From NCBI GenBank assembly GCA_034401795.1, contig CM067365.1, positions 10,990,145 through 11,054,144 of the forward strand: 64,000 bases of DNA, given 5' to 3'. Every line of letters starts with the position of its first letter. The first letter of the stretch is position 1. Under the pieces are notes generated by a model. That model saw nothing but the letters and a program-made list of their open reading frames with translations. It made no database searches and was not told the DNA's origin. Shown in pieces: positions 10,981 through 22,956 of the stretch. A program made the position numbers and the translations under genes. The stretch comes from Chaetoderma sp. LZ-2023a. Taxonomy: Eukaryota > Mollusca > Caudofoveata > Chaetodermatida > Chaetodermatidae.

Positions 10981-11454
10981 AACGGTGACCTGCCAAAACT
11001 TGAAGAATCAAGACCAAATTTCAGGAAGACAATGACTTAGCCACTGGAGGATAAATATTGCCCAATCTTCTAATAAAACCATTGAGAATCCTTGATATCA
11101 GCATTCAGAAGACAATGAAGAGAAGAAGCAGAAGAAATCAATAACCCATAACGGTGATAGCTGATAAATGAAATGAATCAAATAGATACGATTAAAAATC
11201 TAACACCTAGGAAATAGAAACGGAATCAGGCAAGAAACCATGCTTTAAAAACCAGTCTAAAGATTTAATAGTCGACCTTTGTACAAATTCGACAGGTCGA
11301 TTCCCTCCTGGAAGAGACAATGATTTCCTGAGATCTTGAAGAAAAGTTGATCTCACAGAGACCGGACACTCGAAAATTCTCCAAACAAAACAGGATGAAG
11401 AATTCTTGATTGGATGAAGATGTATTTTAAATTTAATTTACCATAGCTGATCAT

Positions 11455-11755
11455 AATGCCATAGCAACAGGAGGAATCCTCATTATTTTCACTCGATAAT
11501 GCGTCATAAGAGGCTTCGCGATACGAGAGAGCTGTCGGACAGTCAATAATATTTTACCGTGACTCAGCGCAAAGTTGGGATCATCTAACATTGGGAGATA
11601 TAAAATTGCCACGCTTCTAAATGATCGCCATAGCAACAGGAATTCATTATTTTCACTCGATGACGAGCCAACACAAGAGGCCTCGTGATACGAGGGCAAA
11701 GTTGGGATCATCTAACGTTGGGCGATATAAAATTGCAACGCTTCTAAATGATTCT
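11455..11755. repeat. two-unit direct repeat
   Basis: The segment from GCCATAGCAACAGG at about 11457 to CTTCTAAATGAT at about 11623 recurs, somewhat shortened, at 11627-11752. Both units share TTATTTTCACTCGAT, AAAGTTGGGATCATCTAAC and GATATAAAATTGC. Origin unknown. Confidence 0.85.
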
Positions 11756-11759
11756 GGTA

Positions 11760-12810
11760 CTATCAATGTGAAAATGTAAAATATTCTTACCTTGGACCAA
11801 AGAAATCCGTAACTTTCGGCGCTGGCTTTAGACGAACTTCTGTCAGTGTCTCATGTTTCCCCCCCCCCCCCCCACCGGCATGTGGCTTCGCCCATATTCC
11901 CGATGTCAAACTACTTGTTACAAACACTACATTTGGCACACGAGTTTGATGTGTTGTCCGGTGAAATCCAATCCTTATATTTATCATTAGTTTCCCAAAC
12001 ACTAGAATATTTGCACTTTTCCATCTTTACTGTATCACAAAAAATGGCAATCTCGCAAATTATTTCATTGTTTCGGCTTCTAACACTGTACTATTTGACA
12101 GACGACTGCCGATTCACTCAATTTTATTGCGTTGTACTTGAACATGTTCAGATACGTATTGCTCAACAACCGCGAGATGTTCCTAGTAATAGGTGGTTTT
12201 CTATTGCAAGACGAGACCGAGACCCAATCGAATTAGATTCTGGCAAGATTGGCAGAAACGTGAGATTTCGTTCGCAAACAAAAAGATTGTGGTCGGAAAA
12301 ATTAGGATTGCCGATATTTTAATTTTCCATACATTTCCCATACCAGTTGGCCCAAAATTGGAATTTCCATACTTTTTCCAGCCCTGGAAAAGGCTTTCCT
12401 AATTTTCCATACTTTTTCCAGACTTCCATACATGCGTACGAACCCTGTATCTGTAAATACCTCATCAGTGGTGGATCCAGGGAGGAGCACTTGGGGGAGG
12501 CGGGCATATGCGCTCCTCACCCCCCACCCCCTTGGCAAGGCTGTCAATTTTTCTTTACTTACCTGCTGGTGGCGGAGTGAGCCCATTCTCACGAGTTAAC
12601 TCACTTGAAATTTTGGGTGCCCCCGCTGGCAAATTACCTCCTGTATCTGCCCCTGCTCATGTTGGAGATGCAGGCTTACTCATGTGGGTGGGTGTGTCAC
12701 CTCACACTGATTTTCTCTTGTTTATGTTCAGTTACCACTAAATAAATGTAGGTTGAAATTATCATAATTATTTGACAAATTACAGTATATGGTTACATTT
12801 TTTTCAGCTA
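11760..12810. other. unassigned DNA with a TTTTCCATAC-type repeat
   Basis: No gene is seen. A C-run lies at about 11858-11873. At 12320-12430 the phrase TTTTCCATAC recurs several times with TTTTTCCAG; a similar TTTCCATGAC phrase recurs at 60880-61010, so this is probably a dispersed low-complexity repeat. Confidence 0.5.
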
Positions 12811-14513
12811 CATCCAAGAAATCGAGATCAAGCTCGAAAGTACAAGTGCAACTATTCACCTTCAGTGATGACTTGCGCCTATAACGCAGTGAGAGGATAA
12901 TATTTCTGTAAATAGAGTGGCTAATCTCTTTCGCGTTCCATATCAGACACTAAGAGATAGAGTTACAGGGAAAATATCAATTGACATGGTAAAGGCTGGG
13001 AGAGTCGCCTTGTTCAGTTTAGATGAGGAGCAGCAGCTAGTAAAACATATTAAGTTACTCGCCAAAATTGGATATGGTTATAGCATACCAGGTCTTAAAT
13101 TTAGCAACAGATTTTGCAATTAAACTCGACAAGCGACAAGTGGGATCTCACTTAAACAAGAGTTGGTTCTACAAATTCATTAGTAGATGGCCGGAACTTA
13201 AGGTGATACGGGCACAGGCTCTTGAATCAATCATGCTAAGAGCGTAACACCACAGGCTATCAATGCCTATTTTGTAGCATTGAAGGAAATCCTCACAAAA
13301 TATGACCTACTAGATCATCCACAGAACATCTATAATATTGACGAAAAGGGCATTACGATTGATCATAAACCTCCCCATATTGTTAGTCAACGGAATCTTA
13401 AATCGCAAGCAGTCACATGTGGGAAGTCCAACACCATAACCATCATTGGAAGTGGAAATTCCCTCGGGAATCACATCCCACCGTATTTCATTTTCCCTGG
13501 AAAAAGGATGAATCCTGACTTAATGGATGGTGGTACAGCAGGTGCAGTACGAGTTGTCAGCGAATCTGGCTGGTCAAATGCCAAAATATTTGATAATTAT
13601 CTCAAGGAGCACTTTCTCAAGTTTGCCACTAGAGGCAATAGTGAGCATCCACTTCTAATTGTTTATGATGGTCACACAAGTCATGTCAGTGTTGAAATCA
13701 TTGAATGGGCATGACAACAGAACATCATTCTGTTTGTCTTACCACCACACAGCAGTCATCTTCTTCAACCTCTGGATGTTGCATGTTTTGGGCCATTCCA
13801 GCAAAAATATAATTTAGAGGTGCATTCATTTATGAGGAACCATGCAGGTCGTAAGATTATTCGGTATGATGTATGTAAAATCGCCTGCCATGTGTATGGA
13901 CAAAGTCTTTGCCCAACAAATCTACAGTCATCATTCAAAAAATCTGGAATTTATCCATTCAATGAAGATGTTGTTGCAGTATATCTCATAGCTCCATCCC
14001 AGCCAGCTGAGGAAATTGTTAATCAAATGAGCTGCGATGACTACCTGATGTCAAAGGAGAAGGAACTTGTTCAGAGAACTTTGGAAGCAGCAGAAGCAAG
14101 GAAAGAAAGAAGCGTGAGCAAGATTATCGGAGGAAAGGCCATTACTGAAGAAATTGTTCTGGATCAAATAAAGGAATACAATGAGAAGCAAAAAAAAATA
14201 CAAAAAGAATGAAGACATTGAAGTCAAGGCTGGACCATCAGGACATTGCAATAAGGACATTGGAAGAAAGGGCAAAAAGATACCAAAGCATGATGAAGAA
14301 GAAGATAAAGATAGTGATAATGATGATGACAAATGCTGTGTATGCCATAGACAGTCTCCACCACAACTTCGAGAAATCTCTGGATTAATTATTGTTAAAT
14401 GGGCACAATGTGATGTTTGTAACTACTGGACACATCTAAGATTTTGCTCCAAATTGAGAGTGGTCAGAAGACATGGCAGCTTACTATGTCCATGTTGCCA
14501 AACAGAGGAATAA
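12811..14513 (+). pseudogene. pogo/Tigger-type transposase with C-terminal PHD-like finger, decayed
   Basis: A DDE transposase gene of the pogo/Tigger branch of Tc1/mariner. In order: an N-terminal DNA-binding region with the helix-turn-helix phrase VANLFRVPYQTLRDRV (about 12905-12955), a CENP-B-like segment (LNKSWFYKFISRWPEL, about 13152-13199), the catalytic block with NIDEKG (first Asp, about 13336), LLIVYDGHTSH (second Asp, about 13662) and PPHSSHLLQPLDV (about 13743). The C-terminal 110 codons are acidic, then carry a Cys/His set (CCVC, CDVC, WTH, C, CPCC) like a PHD finger. The frame changes twice before 13260, with a TAA after LESIMLRA. A TGA at 13712-13714 interrupts the DDE core. A frame change at an eight-A run near 14191-14198 separates the finger. 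It is therefore inactive. The conserved catalytic boxes leave little doubt about the family. Confidence 0.85.
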
Positions 14514-14574
14514 AACGAAAATATTCCTATAATTTGTACATAGTTAATTGAATTTGGAACAGTTTGTATGTTTA

Positions 14575-15085
14575 TTTTTCCAAGTCTTGAAAAACATTAA
14601 TTGGTCCCTTATGCTTACTAATATTCATGAAATTAATATGATGTCACCACATGTTACAGAATCGGCATCCATTTTGTTTCCTCACTTCACAAAAATGTAT
14701 CAGCTTTATTTTTAGTGTTTACATTCAGACCTAAGGACTAGTTTAAGGATTAAAACGGGAAAAATTAGCAGTTCAGACATTCAACAAACCAGAACAGTGA
14801 TATTTATGGAATTACAAGCATGTAGCAGATGGCTACCGCCTACTGGAGATGTGTAATCACCAATTCACGAAATTCGGTACCGCTATTTCCTGCATAACTT
14901 GACAAGGTGGGTCAGTTCAAATGCTTGGTTTCTGCTTAAAATTGAAAATTTTGTTCTGAAATTTTTATATTTTTATTCGGAAGTATTATTTTATGTTGCA
15001 TTAAATTTGTGCACATATTTGTTCACTAGTTTTCTTTCACCATTGCATTGTTTGCTTATATTCACGAAATTCGGTACCCATAGTA
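14575..15085 (+). repeat. 500-bp direct repeat, copy 1
   Basis: Shares long similarity with 15620-16118: GATTAAAACGGG, AAATTAGCAGTT, CACCAATTCACGAAATTCGG, GGTGGGTCAGTTCAAATGCT and a final ATTCACGAAATTCGGTACCC. No coding sequence is evident. It may be a non-autonomous element or a segmental duplication. Confidence 0.85.
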
Positions 15086-15131
15086 TATATATATATATAT
15101 ATAGATATATATATATATATATATATATATG
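15078..15131. repeat. AT microsatellite
   Basis: A (TA)n tract of about 50 bp with one GA interruption, at the right edge of repeat copy 1. Confidence 0.95.
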
Positions 15132-15149
15132 GTCGAGTTGCTTAAATTT

Positions 15150-15619
15150 GTGAGTACTGAAATTCGTGAATTTGTTTTTATCGCTTTCGTTCTATGATGT
15201 AACGTTGCATGGAATGCCTCTACACAGTAGCCACGTTTTGATTGACAGTTCTGAAGCTTTTGACAAAGTTTTGAGCAAAATACGGTCAAAACAAGAAACT
15301 CTTTATACAATTACTGATGGTAGTGATAAACATTTGCAAGCTTCCTTAATGCACTTTCTTAGATTACTTACTTGCGCTTATTTAGCACCTAAAATGAGCA
15401 ATTTTTACAATCCAAAGTTACCACCTGCTTCGGTTACATTTTTTACAGATTAGCCTGATTGACGGGAGCGTGTCTAAATTTTATTGGAGAGGCTCTAGAG
15501 GAAGGGGTGGGTGCTTATTAATCATTTAACAGTGTCAAAATTAACATAAAGTGCACACGTTTTTTTTAACGACAGAAATTTTTTTTATTCTTTCCTTTAT
15601 GCCTGCTGAACATGTTTTA
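15150..15619. other. spacer between the two repeat copies
   Basis: Contains an inverted, diverged scrap of the same repeat family near 15160-15220 (GAACGAAAGCG in reverse complement beside a CATGGAAT phrase). The 95-codon open frame here has no recognisable domain. Confidence 0.4.
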
Positions 15620-16118
15620 AAGACCCTTGCGTTAGCTCATTTCTTCAGCTCATTAATATTTGTGAATTCCATGTGACGTCACTACCTAACGAAAGCGGCA
15701 TCCATTTGGGTTTTTTTCTTCTCTTCAAACGTATCAACTGCTTTTATAGTTTATACATTCATTTGTAGGACACATTTTTCGGTTAAAACGGGCAAAATTA
15801 GCAGTTGAAACATTCAACAAACTAATACAGTGATATTTAAGGATTTACAAGCATGTACCAGACAGCTGATGATGCATAATCACCAATTCACGAAATTCGG
15901 TACCGCTATTGCACACATAACCTGGCGAGGTGGGTCAGTTCAAATGCTTGGGATTTGTTTAAAAATTAAAATTTTGTATTGAAATTTTTTCGTTTGTTTT
16001 CGGAAGTGTTATTTCACAATCAGATTGTGTTAAATTCTTGCGCAGATCTGTTTAATAGTTTTCTTTCACGAGTGCATTATTTGCTTAGATTCACGAACTT
16101 CGGTACACATAGTATAAG
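15620..16118 (+). repeat. 500-bp direct repeat, copy 2
   Basis: Second copy of the 14575-15085 repeat, offset by about 1040 bp and visibly diverged, so the duplication is not recent. Confidence 0.85.
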
Positions 16119-16404
16119 CAGATTACTTATTAAAATGTTGCAAACATTGAAACATTATATTTAACAGAAAAAAGGGTATATATAACGAAAACTGGTATCG
16201 TAGGGTTTTAGCTAAAAAAAACCCTATACAATATATAGTTTAGCCACGAATACAAATACCAAATAATCTTTGGTCATAGTTAATATCTAGTAAAACCAAT
16301 ATAATCTATATTTGCGCAATAAATGTGTACATTTTCCGCTCGTATAACAATTTGTTGAAAATTTTTGTTTACGAAATATCCATAGCAAAATTATATATTG
16401 TAGC

Positions 16405-16615
16405 GAGCAGTGGGGGCTTGTCCGATCGAGGTGTTAAGCTGATTAAGCTGTCCCCAGCAGATTCTCTCAAAATTGCGAAAAATACACATTTCCTCTGCTA
16501 TGCCTTGCACCTCAAACGTACACAATTGATTGAGGCAATTGTGTCTGTATAAATACCTCAATGAACACTAATCAAAGTAAATCAGACACAATATAAATTT
16601 ACCTATTCTTCTACC
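16405..16615 (+). mobile_element. LINE 3' end, short copy
   Basis: Nearly the same as 28448-28622: both encode the terminal phrase FLCYALHLKRTQLIEAIVSV before a TAA and share the 3' untranslated stretch to TTACCTATTCTTCTAC. A strongly 5'-truncated insertion of the family at 27838-28622. Confidence 0.85.
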
Positions 16616-16868
16616 TATATTATTTGTCTGTAGTTATGTATAATATATTGTCATAATGCCTTATGTCTACTTATGTCAAATCATGTGTAACTTGTATGTT
16701 ATTCTATGTCAGGGGTCCACAAGCTAATAGGCACAGCCTCCAGTGGACTCCCTGTTATCATATTGTAATTTGTAATATTTACCAAGAGAAACTTATCATA
16801 TACTACCTTGATAGGCCACTTAGCCTGTAGGTAGATAATACAGTAAATGCATTGCACCTTATAAGTTT

Positions 16869-18861
16869 CTAAGATAGGCAATGTTTACTGCAGAGCACCT
16901 GTATAGGTTCTTGTATATACCAAAAGGTAGTCCAATATATATCTAATTGGTTTTTAAAGCTATTTAAGCTTGGAGAATTTACGACAGTTTCAGGTAACCC
17001 ATTCCAGTTGTTGGTGATACGAGTTGAAAAGAAATGCTGTCTTATGGTTTTATTTGCCCACATTTTGGATAATTTCAGGCTATGACCACGGGTTTTGGCT
17101 TTGTTATCTAATTCAAGATACTGGCTTTGAATATTGTAAATATTATGTAGATGTTTGTATGATTCAATCATATCCCCCCTTGCACGTCGATAGTATAATG
17201 ATTGGAGCTTCAAATGTTTAAGTCTATCAGGATAGCCGCGAGATCTTAAATAAGGCACCATTTTTGTTGCTCTTCTTTGTACAGATTCGAGGGTTTCACA
17301 ATCTTTAATGAACATGGGGCACCATGTGCCATTGCCATATTCCAGGATTGGCCGTACAAGCGAAGTGTACAATTTTACTAACGTTAGTGCGTCCAAATAG
17401 GTGTAAGATCGTCTGATTAATCCTAAAATTTTGTTAACCTTATTTGCATGTGTCTTACAATGTTCACTAAATTTCAGCTGATTATCAACGTTAATACCGA
17501 GATCCTTAACGACAATATCTTCATTTAGTTTGACTTGTGTACCCCCTTTGTTAGCATAATATGGATACATCTTGTTATTTGATCCTAAATGCATCACACT
17601 ACACTTTTCTGGATTTAAAAAAAATTGCCATGTGCAACACCAATCTTCTATATTGTTCAGATCATCTTGAAGTTCTGATGCATCTGGTATGGAGCGTATT
17701 TCTCTATGAATTTTTGTATCATCTGCAAACATGTGAATGGGTGAGTCTATATTTTCATGCAGGTCATGTACATAACAAATGAAGTGGGCGCAGAACACTA
17801 CCCTGAGGGACCCCACTGAGAACTTGCGCTACTTTAGAGTGTGTACCATTTACTACCACTAGTTGTTTTCTATTACATAAGAACCCTCTTATCCAATTTA
17901 AGACCCTTCCCTGAATACCATATTTCTCAAGTTTGAGTAGATGTCGCTCGTGTGGTACAGTGTTGAATGCCTTAGCAAAATCTAAATACAGAGCATCAAT
18001 CTGCCCGTTATGATCTAAGACATCTGTCCAAATATCTAGAATGAAAATGAGTTGTGTGACACATGAGCGTCCCCTAATAAATCCATGCTGGTCTTTAGTT
18101 ATCAGATTGTTAGTTTCCAAATGGGTTACTAAATGGTCTTTTATTAGAGATTCCAGTATTTTACACACAACTGATGTCAGACTAATAGGACGATAATTGT
18201 TTGCGGAGAATGCCTATCACCTTTTTAAAATAAAGGTGATACATGAGCCAGTTTCCAAAGTGATGGTAAATTTCCCTGCTTCAGCGATTTCTAAAGAGGT
18301 GAAGAAGGGGGTAGGCTATGAGGCTGTTTAGTTCTTTCAAAATATGTGGATATATCCCATCAGGGCCAGCAGATTTATTCGTATTGATACCTTCCAATTT
18401 TTTTAACACCATGTCTTCTGTAATTAAGATCTCATTTAGAATTGTGGAATATTGTCTGTAGCTAAAGCTGGGCAGATGGGACATATCCTCGTGCGTAAAG
18501 ACTGAAGTAAAAAATGTATTTAAGACATCAGCCTTTTCAGAATCTGAATTTGTAAGGGTTCCATTTGGTTTCTTTAGGTCACATACATAATTTTTTGTTT
18601 TCAGTTTAGATTTAGCATAATGAAAGAAAGCTTTCGGGTTACATTTTGATTCGGTTGCTATTTTTTATTCAAAATTTCGCTTTGCTTTCCTACATTCCTT
18701 TTTTGTATGATTTCTGATTTTTTGGTAATACAAATAGTCAGTATTGTCACGTGATTTTTTCCATTTTTGAAAGGCAAGTCTCTTCTGTTTTAGAGTTTCA
18801 AAGACAGTTTTGGTTGTACATTGATTTTTTTCTTGCATTAGTTTTAGACATTGGAACAAAT
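16869..18861 (-). mobile_element. Jockey/CR1-like LINE, reverse transcriptase half
   Basis: A minus-strand LINE pol, interrupted by frame changes and stops. Recognisable blocks in order: the linker FVPMSKTN (18840-18861), KQKRLAFQKWKKSRD, INTNKSAGPDGIYPHILKEL (18360s), the RT block DQHGFIRGRSCVTQL, ALYLDFAKAFNTVPH (catalytic Asp), SGVPQGSVL and FADDTKIH (catalytic FADD box), then the C-terminal SLVRPILEYGNGTW, VQRRATKMV and NNWNGLPETVV. The endonuclease part of what looks like the same copy lies at 27028-27575, beyond an inserted LTR element. Clade placement is by motif style. Confidence 0.85.
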
Positions 18862-20349
18862 TGAAGATTTCTGGTGTCTCCTAAACTCGAATTGACTACA
18901 CTCGCTTACGTCTTCGATAAGATCTGTATGTGTGGTTGCTGCGACAACCAGTCTTACCGACGACGAAAGTGATGGGTACACGCTCGCCTCGTTGGAAGAT
19001 GAAAGTAACGATATTTCGTTTGTACCCGGGCCTGATCAGACTATTCTATGAAGATAATGGTAAGCTACGGTGGTCTTCCGTAGATGTCGGAGTAACTTTA
19101 GCGAGAACACAAACTCTTGCCTTGTAGTAAATTCCCAAGGTGATGCTTTTATTTGTCATCTTTAACTATACAGTAAACTTACAAAGTTAGTCACTTTTAC
19201 TGTGACCGATTTTCGTATCTTATAATGACCAAGAAATTAATTCAATATTTTCCTAACTGAATAGCATTACTCTCAGTCGCTCTGATCTGATATGCTATTC
19301 AACTAGCTCTACTGAAAATAAACGTTCATCAAGGACTTGTACGAGGTGCGAGGCGGACCGGACTAACTATTAAAGTTAAAGCCCATATCTTATACTTCTT
19401 TGGAGCTCTTTACCATGTTCGTTTGGGTTCTTCTTTCCAGGGTTTGAATCGATGCTCATTGATTGTGACGTCATCCTGACTAATCAAACTCTGAGTTTCT
19501 CTCTTAGGAAAAGAACATCGAACAAGTTAAGTGATGGAATCCTATCCGATAACCTCCCACAAACTTGACAGTGATGGACATTGCTTCGACAATCATTGCT
19601 AATCGTTTCTTAATATCTTATTCTGACTAACGTCTTCTGTCAACTTTTCGTCTGGTTTTCTAATCTACTTGGCGCCATACGCTATCATGCCCACGTCCAG
19701 CCCCTTGCTTATTAGGCCTACTCCTGCATTTCAGAAGGGTGCCATGACGTAGTGACCATGTGGTACATCTGATTCACCAACATCTGGTGTCGTATCTGGT
19801 GTCGTGGGTCGCCTCTATAGAATATAGAAACCCGGTCACCTTATTACGGTCCTTATGGTAAGTCGGTCGTCGCCACGTTTACTACGTCATTCTATGAGTC
19901 ATTCAGTCTGTGCTACATACACTCTGTGCGTAGCATTCTACCGACGCTCTTGCTTGAATATTTAGAAAACTATTGGTCATAACTTCTGCTGAATACTATA
20001 AAGGGTTATGCCGCGCCTGCAGCAACAGCTTTCATTCTTCATCATCGATAGATTCCATCAGCTCACTGCCCTAAGTCTTAGTCTATTCTAATCCAATTTC
20101 ATATTCCAATTTCACTTTTTGTATCAGCTATATTTTCGTGTCAGTTTTGCATCGACTTGATGCACACACTAGATCGCGCTAATACATTTTCGCTCATTGT
20201 GTTATCCGTTCCCTAGCTCGTCTGGTATTCAAAAATATAGTCATATTCTTTGCTGGGGGTCTTGTCATATTCTTCGCTGGGGGTCTTGGACTGCAAATAT
20301 AAGATGTCCCCGGGGTCATGACCCCCCAGAAGACAATCCCATATCTACA
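18862..20349 (-). repeat. left (3') LTR
   Basis: Of this stretch, 19118-20349 is nearly identical to the right LTR. The remaining 256 bp (18862-19117) lie between that shared part and the AAAT target duplication, begin with TG, and are best read as the outer part of the same LTR. The LTR holds a tandem pair of the phrase CATATTCTTYGCTGGGGGTC near 20245-20290. Confidence 0.75.
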
Positions 20350-21017
20350 TACGCCCCTTAACCAAAGTTATTTGACCATCTCTCTTAAGGCCTTAAAGAG
20401 AGTGTCAACTAACTCGTTGTGGACTATCAACAACCCAAACCAATACCAGCAGCCTGAACGGATACCACCTGATATTCATCCAATTGGTCAAGAAATTAAT
20501 AATACAGGGCAATATATTATACACCAATACTTGTCCGAGTAGCGGAATGCTCGGAAATACATTAGTATATTCGTTAGTGTATGGTTGATAATTATACAAA
20601 CATACATGTCCGGGTAGCAAAAGACTGCCCCCGGAAACACATTAATAACATCATTAAACCGTGGTAGATAACCTCGATCCACGCGTAACTTAACAATAAA
20701 AGCGAGCAATCGGTACAGTTTAAAACAAGTGGATATATATTACATAATGTATTAATATAAACTGCCGCTACTGCCAGCAGCGACAACATGGTCAGCAGCG
20801 ACACACGTTTCGCGTGTCGTAATGATTCGTCGTCACACGACACAACATTATAGTTCAAAACCGTAATCCTACAGTGCAAATACCATTACAGATCATGTGA
20901 ATCTTTCCTATTAATAAAACAGTACACAGTACGGTATCATGATAAAGTTCGCGCCACAATTATTAATATTCACCAATTATTGTTCCAGTAGAAACATATA
21001 AAGTTAGTGCCAAAATG
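20350..21017 (-). other. LTR element, region between env and the 3' LTR
   Basis: Only short open frames. It ends with the purine tract expected just inside a 3' LTR. Confidence 0.6.
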
Positions 21018-22956
21018 TCATGGTGATACCTCCAAGCAGTTTATGCTCACGTTAGGATCCACCACGTCAACGTACATCTCCATCTCTATCCATTCGGCAG
21101 CCGTCGGGTCGATCTCAGTCCTGGCATTAGCATTAGGCGACGACCCGGTTGCCATCCGCAGCGGCTCCGGTAGAGCTGCAGTTCTCCGGGGCTGCTGGGT
21201 CTGAATAGTTGGTGTGATGATATGCGGTTCACTACTATGGGCCGCACGTGGCTTGCGTTCATGGGCCGCATGTGGCTTGCATTTAAGCGCATTCCACATG
21301 CGTGATAACACGCCACATTTGTATAATATAAGCACAACTACTAACACAACTACGAAGGAACCCGTTGAATATGATACGAAAGAATGTACCCCAATGCCAT
21401 CGACCATCACTGGGTCGATCATGGATAACGGTGCTAGCGGCACGTACTTAGACTTTTGTAAATGGTTCCACGGTTGTGGCTTTAAATGGTCAACTATCAT
21501 AGATTGATTTAGAACGCCGGACACATCCAAATGGGGCATTTCAATGGCTAGGCCTATTCGAGTGTACGTCCGACTATAAGACGCTACAGGCTCGAATCGC
21601 CAGCCCCTCCCACTATACCCGCATTCTCCAGACATCAATGCATACACACCATTACTCACCATACATCGGTCCGTCAGTCGTCCGTCGCAATGAATTTCCA
21701 CCGTCTCGCCGAACGTTTGCAACACTACTCCGATTTTCTCGTTGGCAAATAATTTACTAATGGTTACGTTTGACTTCGTTAGTTGAATATTACAGTTGCT
21801 ATCAGTCGCATTTGTCAGTACACTCACAATACAGGGCACGTGGGTCTTGTCGACCCGTAGTTGTCCCTGGCACACCCTAGTGTCGGCGCCACGCCAAGTA
21901 CCACCCAGTCTTGGTATCTAGACCAATGCTGGTACGGGCCAGCATCACTTGCATGTAATACCCTGTCTTGGCCAGTGGTTCAGGCCATGAGTGTAGTCCA
22001 TATTCGATATATTGTCCTCTGTCAATTAACGGTAACGTCGCCACATAATGAAGTTTCGATTCGTCCTGCCACAATGGATATACCACTACATTTCTGTAAT
22101 ACCACTGATACGGTCTTATCAGCCTATATTCCGCACTAACCTGTTTCGATACGGACGTCAGATCGTCGGGACTAAAAAGTTCCTCCGTTAGACGACCCAA
22201 CTCCAAGGAAGCCGTTTGCCTATGGAATCGTTCGGCTGCCTTCTGGTAGTCATAGACCACATGTTCAGCCGAGTCTATAACATGTCCTAACCGTACCAAC
22301 GCATAGAGTTCCAACAATCGAATCCCCTGCTACCTGAGCGCTCGGCTCATGTTGCCCGTTGCACTGGCCAAGTTGTCGCCTAACTCGTTAATACGGTCCG
22401 TGTTCATACCAATATCTCGGAAAGCTAATTTGACGTGTGACGTCAACTGGTTGGTAAAATGCACCACTTTGTTCATCCTCGTCATCGCCCTCCTTACCAC
22501 ATCTCGTATGGCGTTTATATCCCCAGATGTAGCGGTACCGAACAGCGATGATGCGATGTCGCCCACAAAGTTAAATAACCCTCGCTTCTGCCTAGCGCCA
22601 CTTCGACTACTCATGGTTTGCTGTGTTTGGCTTGCCATCTTTCTTACCCCCCGTATTCGATGCTGTAATCCGTATATATCGTTCCCACTCAAAAACGCTG
22701 TTTTGGTACCCATGCTAGCGGCGAGACTGGCCATTTGGGCCAACCGTCCCAGGAACTCCGTGGGTAGGTAAGGATGGTCGATGGATACTATCACGGTCCA
22801 TTCGGCCCGTATCACTGACACAGTCTCCGGCTTAGTTATCATGACGCCGTTCGGCAGGCGGTGTATACTAGAGTCCTTGCATATACTTGATACCATGCTA
22901 AACCACAACGCCATTATACACAATTTACACGAATACATTTTAGTATCTGCGAACAA
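21018..22956 (-). pseudogene. F-type (errantivirus/baculovirus F-like) envelope region
   Basis: Class I fusion envelope of the kind found in insect errantiviruses and baculovirus F proteins. Visible parts: a hydrophobic N-terminal segment near the start; a furin-type cleavage site RQKRG followed directly by a fusion-peptide-like GLFNFVGDIASSLFGT; a heptad-like stretch after it; and near the C-terminus a transmembrane segment (FVVVLVVVLILY) followed by a cytoplasmic tail. Position between pol and the 3' LTR is the standard place for env. The region is a fossil with a few breaks. The cleavage site and fusion peptide make the family call firm. Confidence 0.8.

Larger units (their letters stand above)
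9608..11410 (-). mobile_element. second DIRS element, truncated and old
   Basis: The left end (9608-9700) reappears in reverse complement at about 10003-10085, followed by sequence like its inner part up to about 10140. This is the same arrangement of terminal repeat and internal complementary region as in the first DIRS. Recombinase-like coding sequence follows at 10473-10980. The right part of the element (RT, gag, other terminal repeat) is not seen. It is a different DIRS subfamily from the 1154-7542 element. It is broken in several places and clearly older. Confidence 0.75.

Noticed and set aside
12302-12592. Overlapping frames with repeated SLEKVWK-type phrases
   Set aside because: Caused by the TTTTCCATAC repeat; no domain and no codon bias.
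18900-19127. 65-codon plus-strand frame and an acidic reading (LTDDESDGYTLASLEDE) as a host exon with a GTAAGC donor
   Set aside because: The stretch lies between the AAAT target duplication and the shared LTR sequence, so it belongs to the inserted element; a stop also precedes the donor in that frame.
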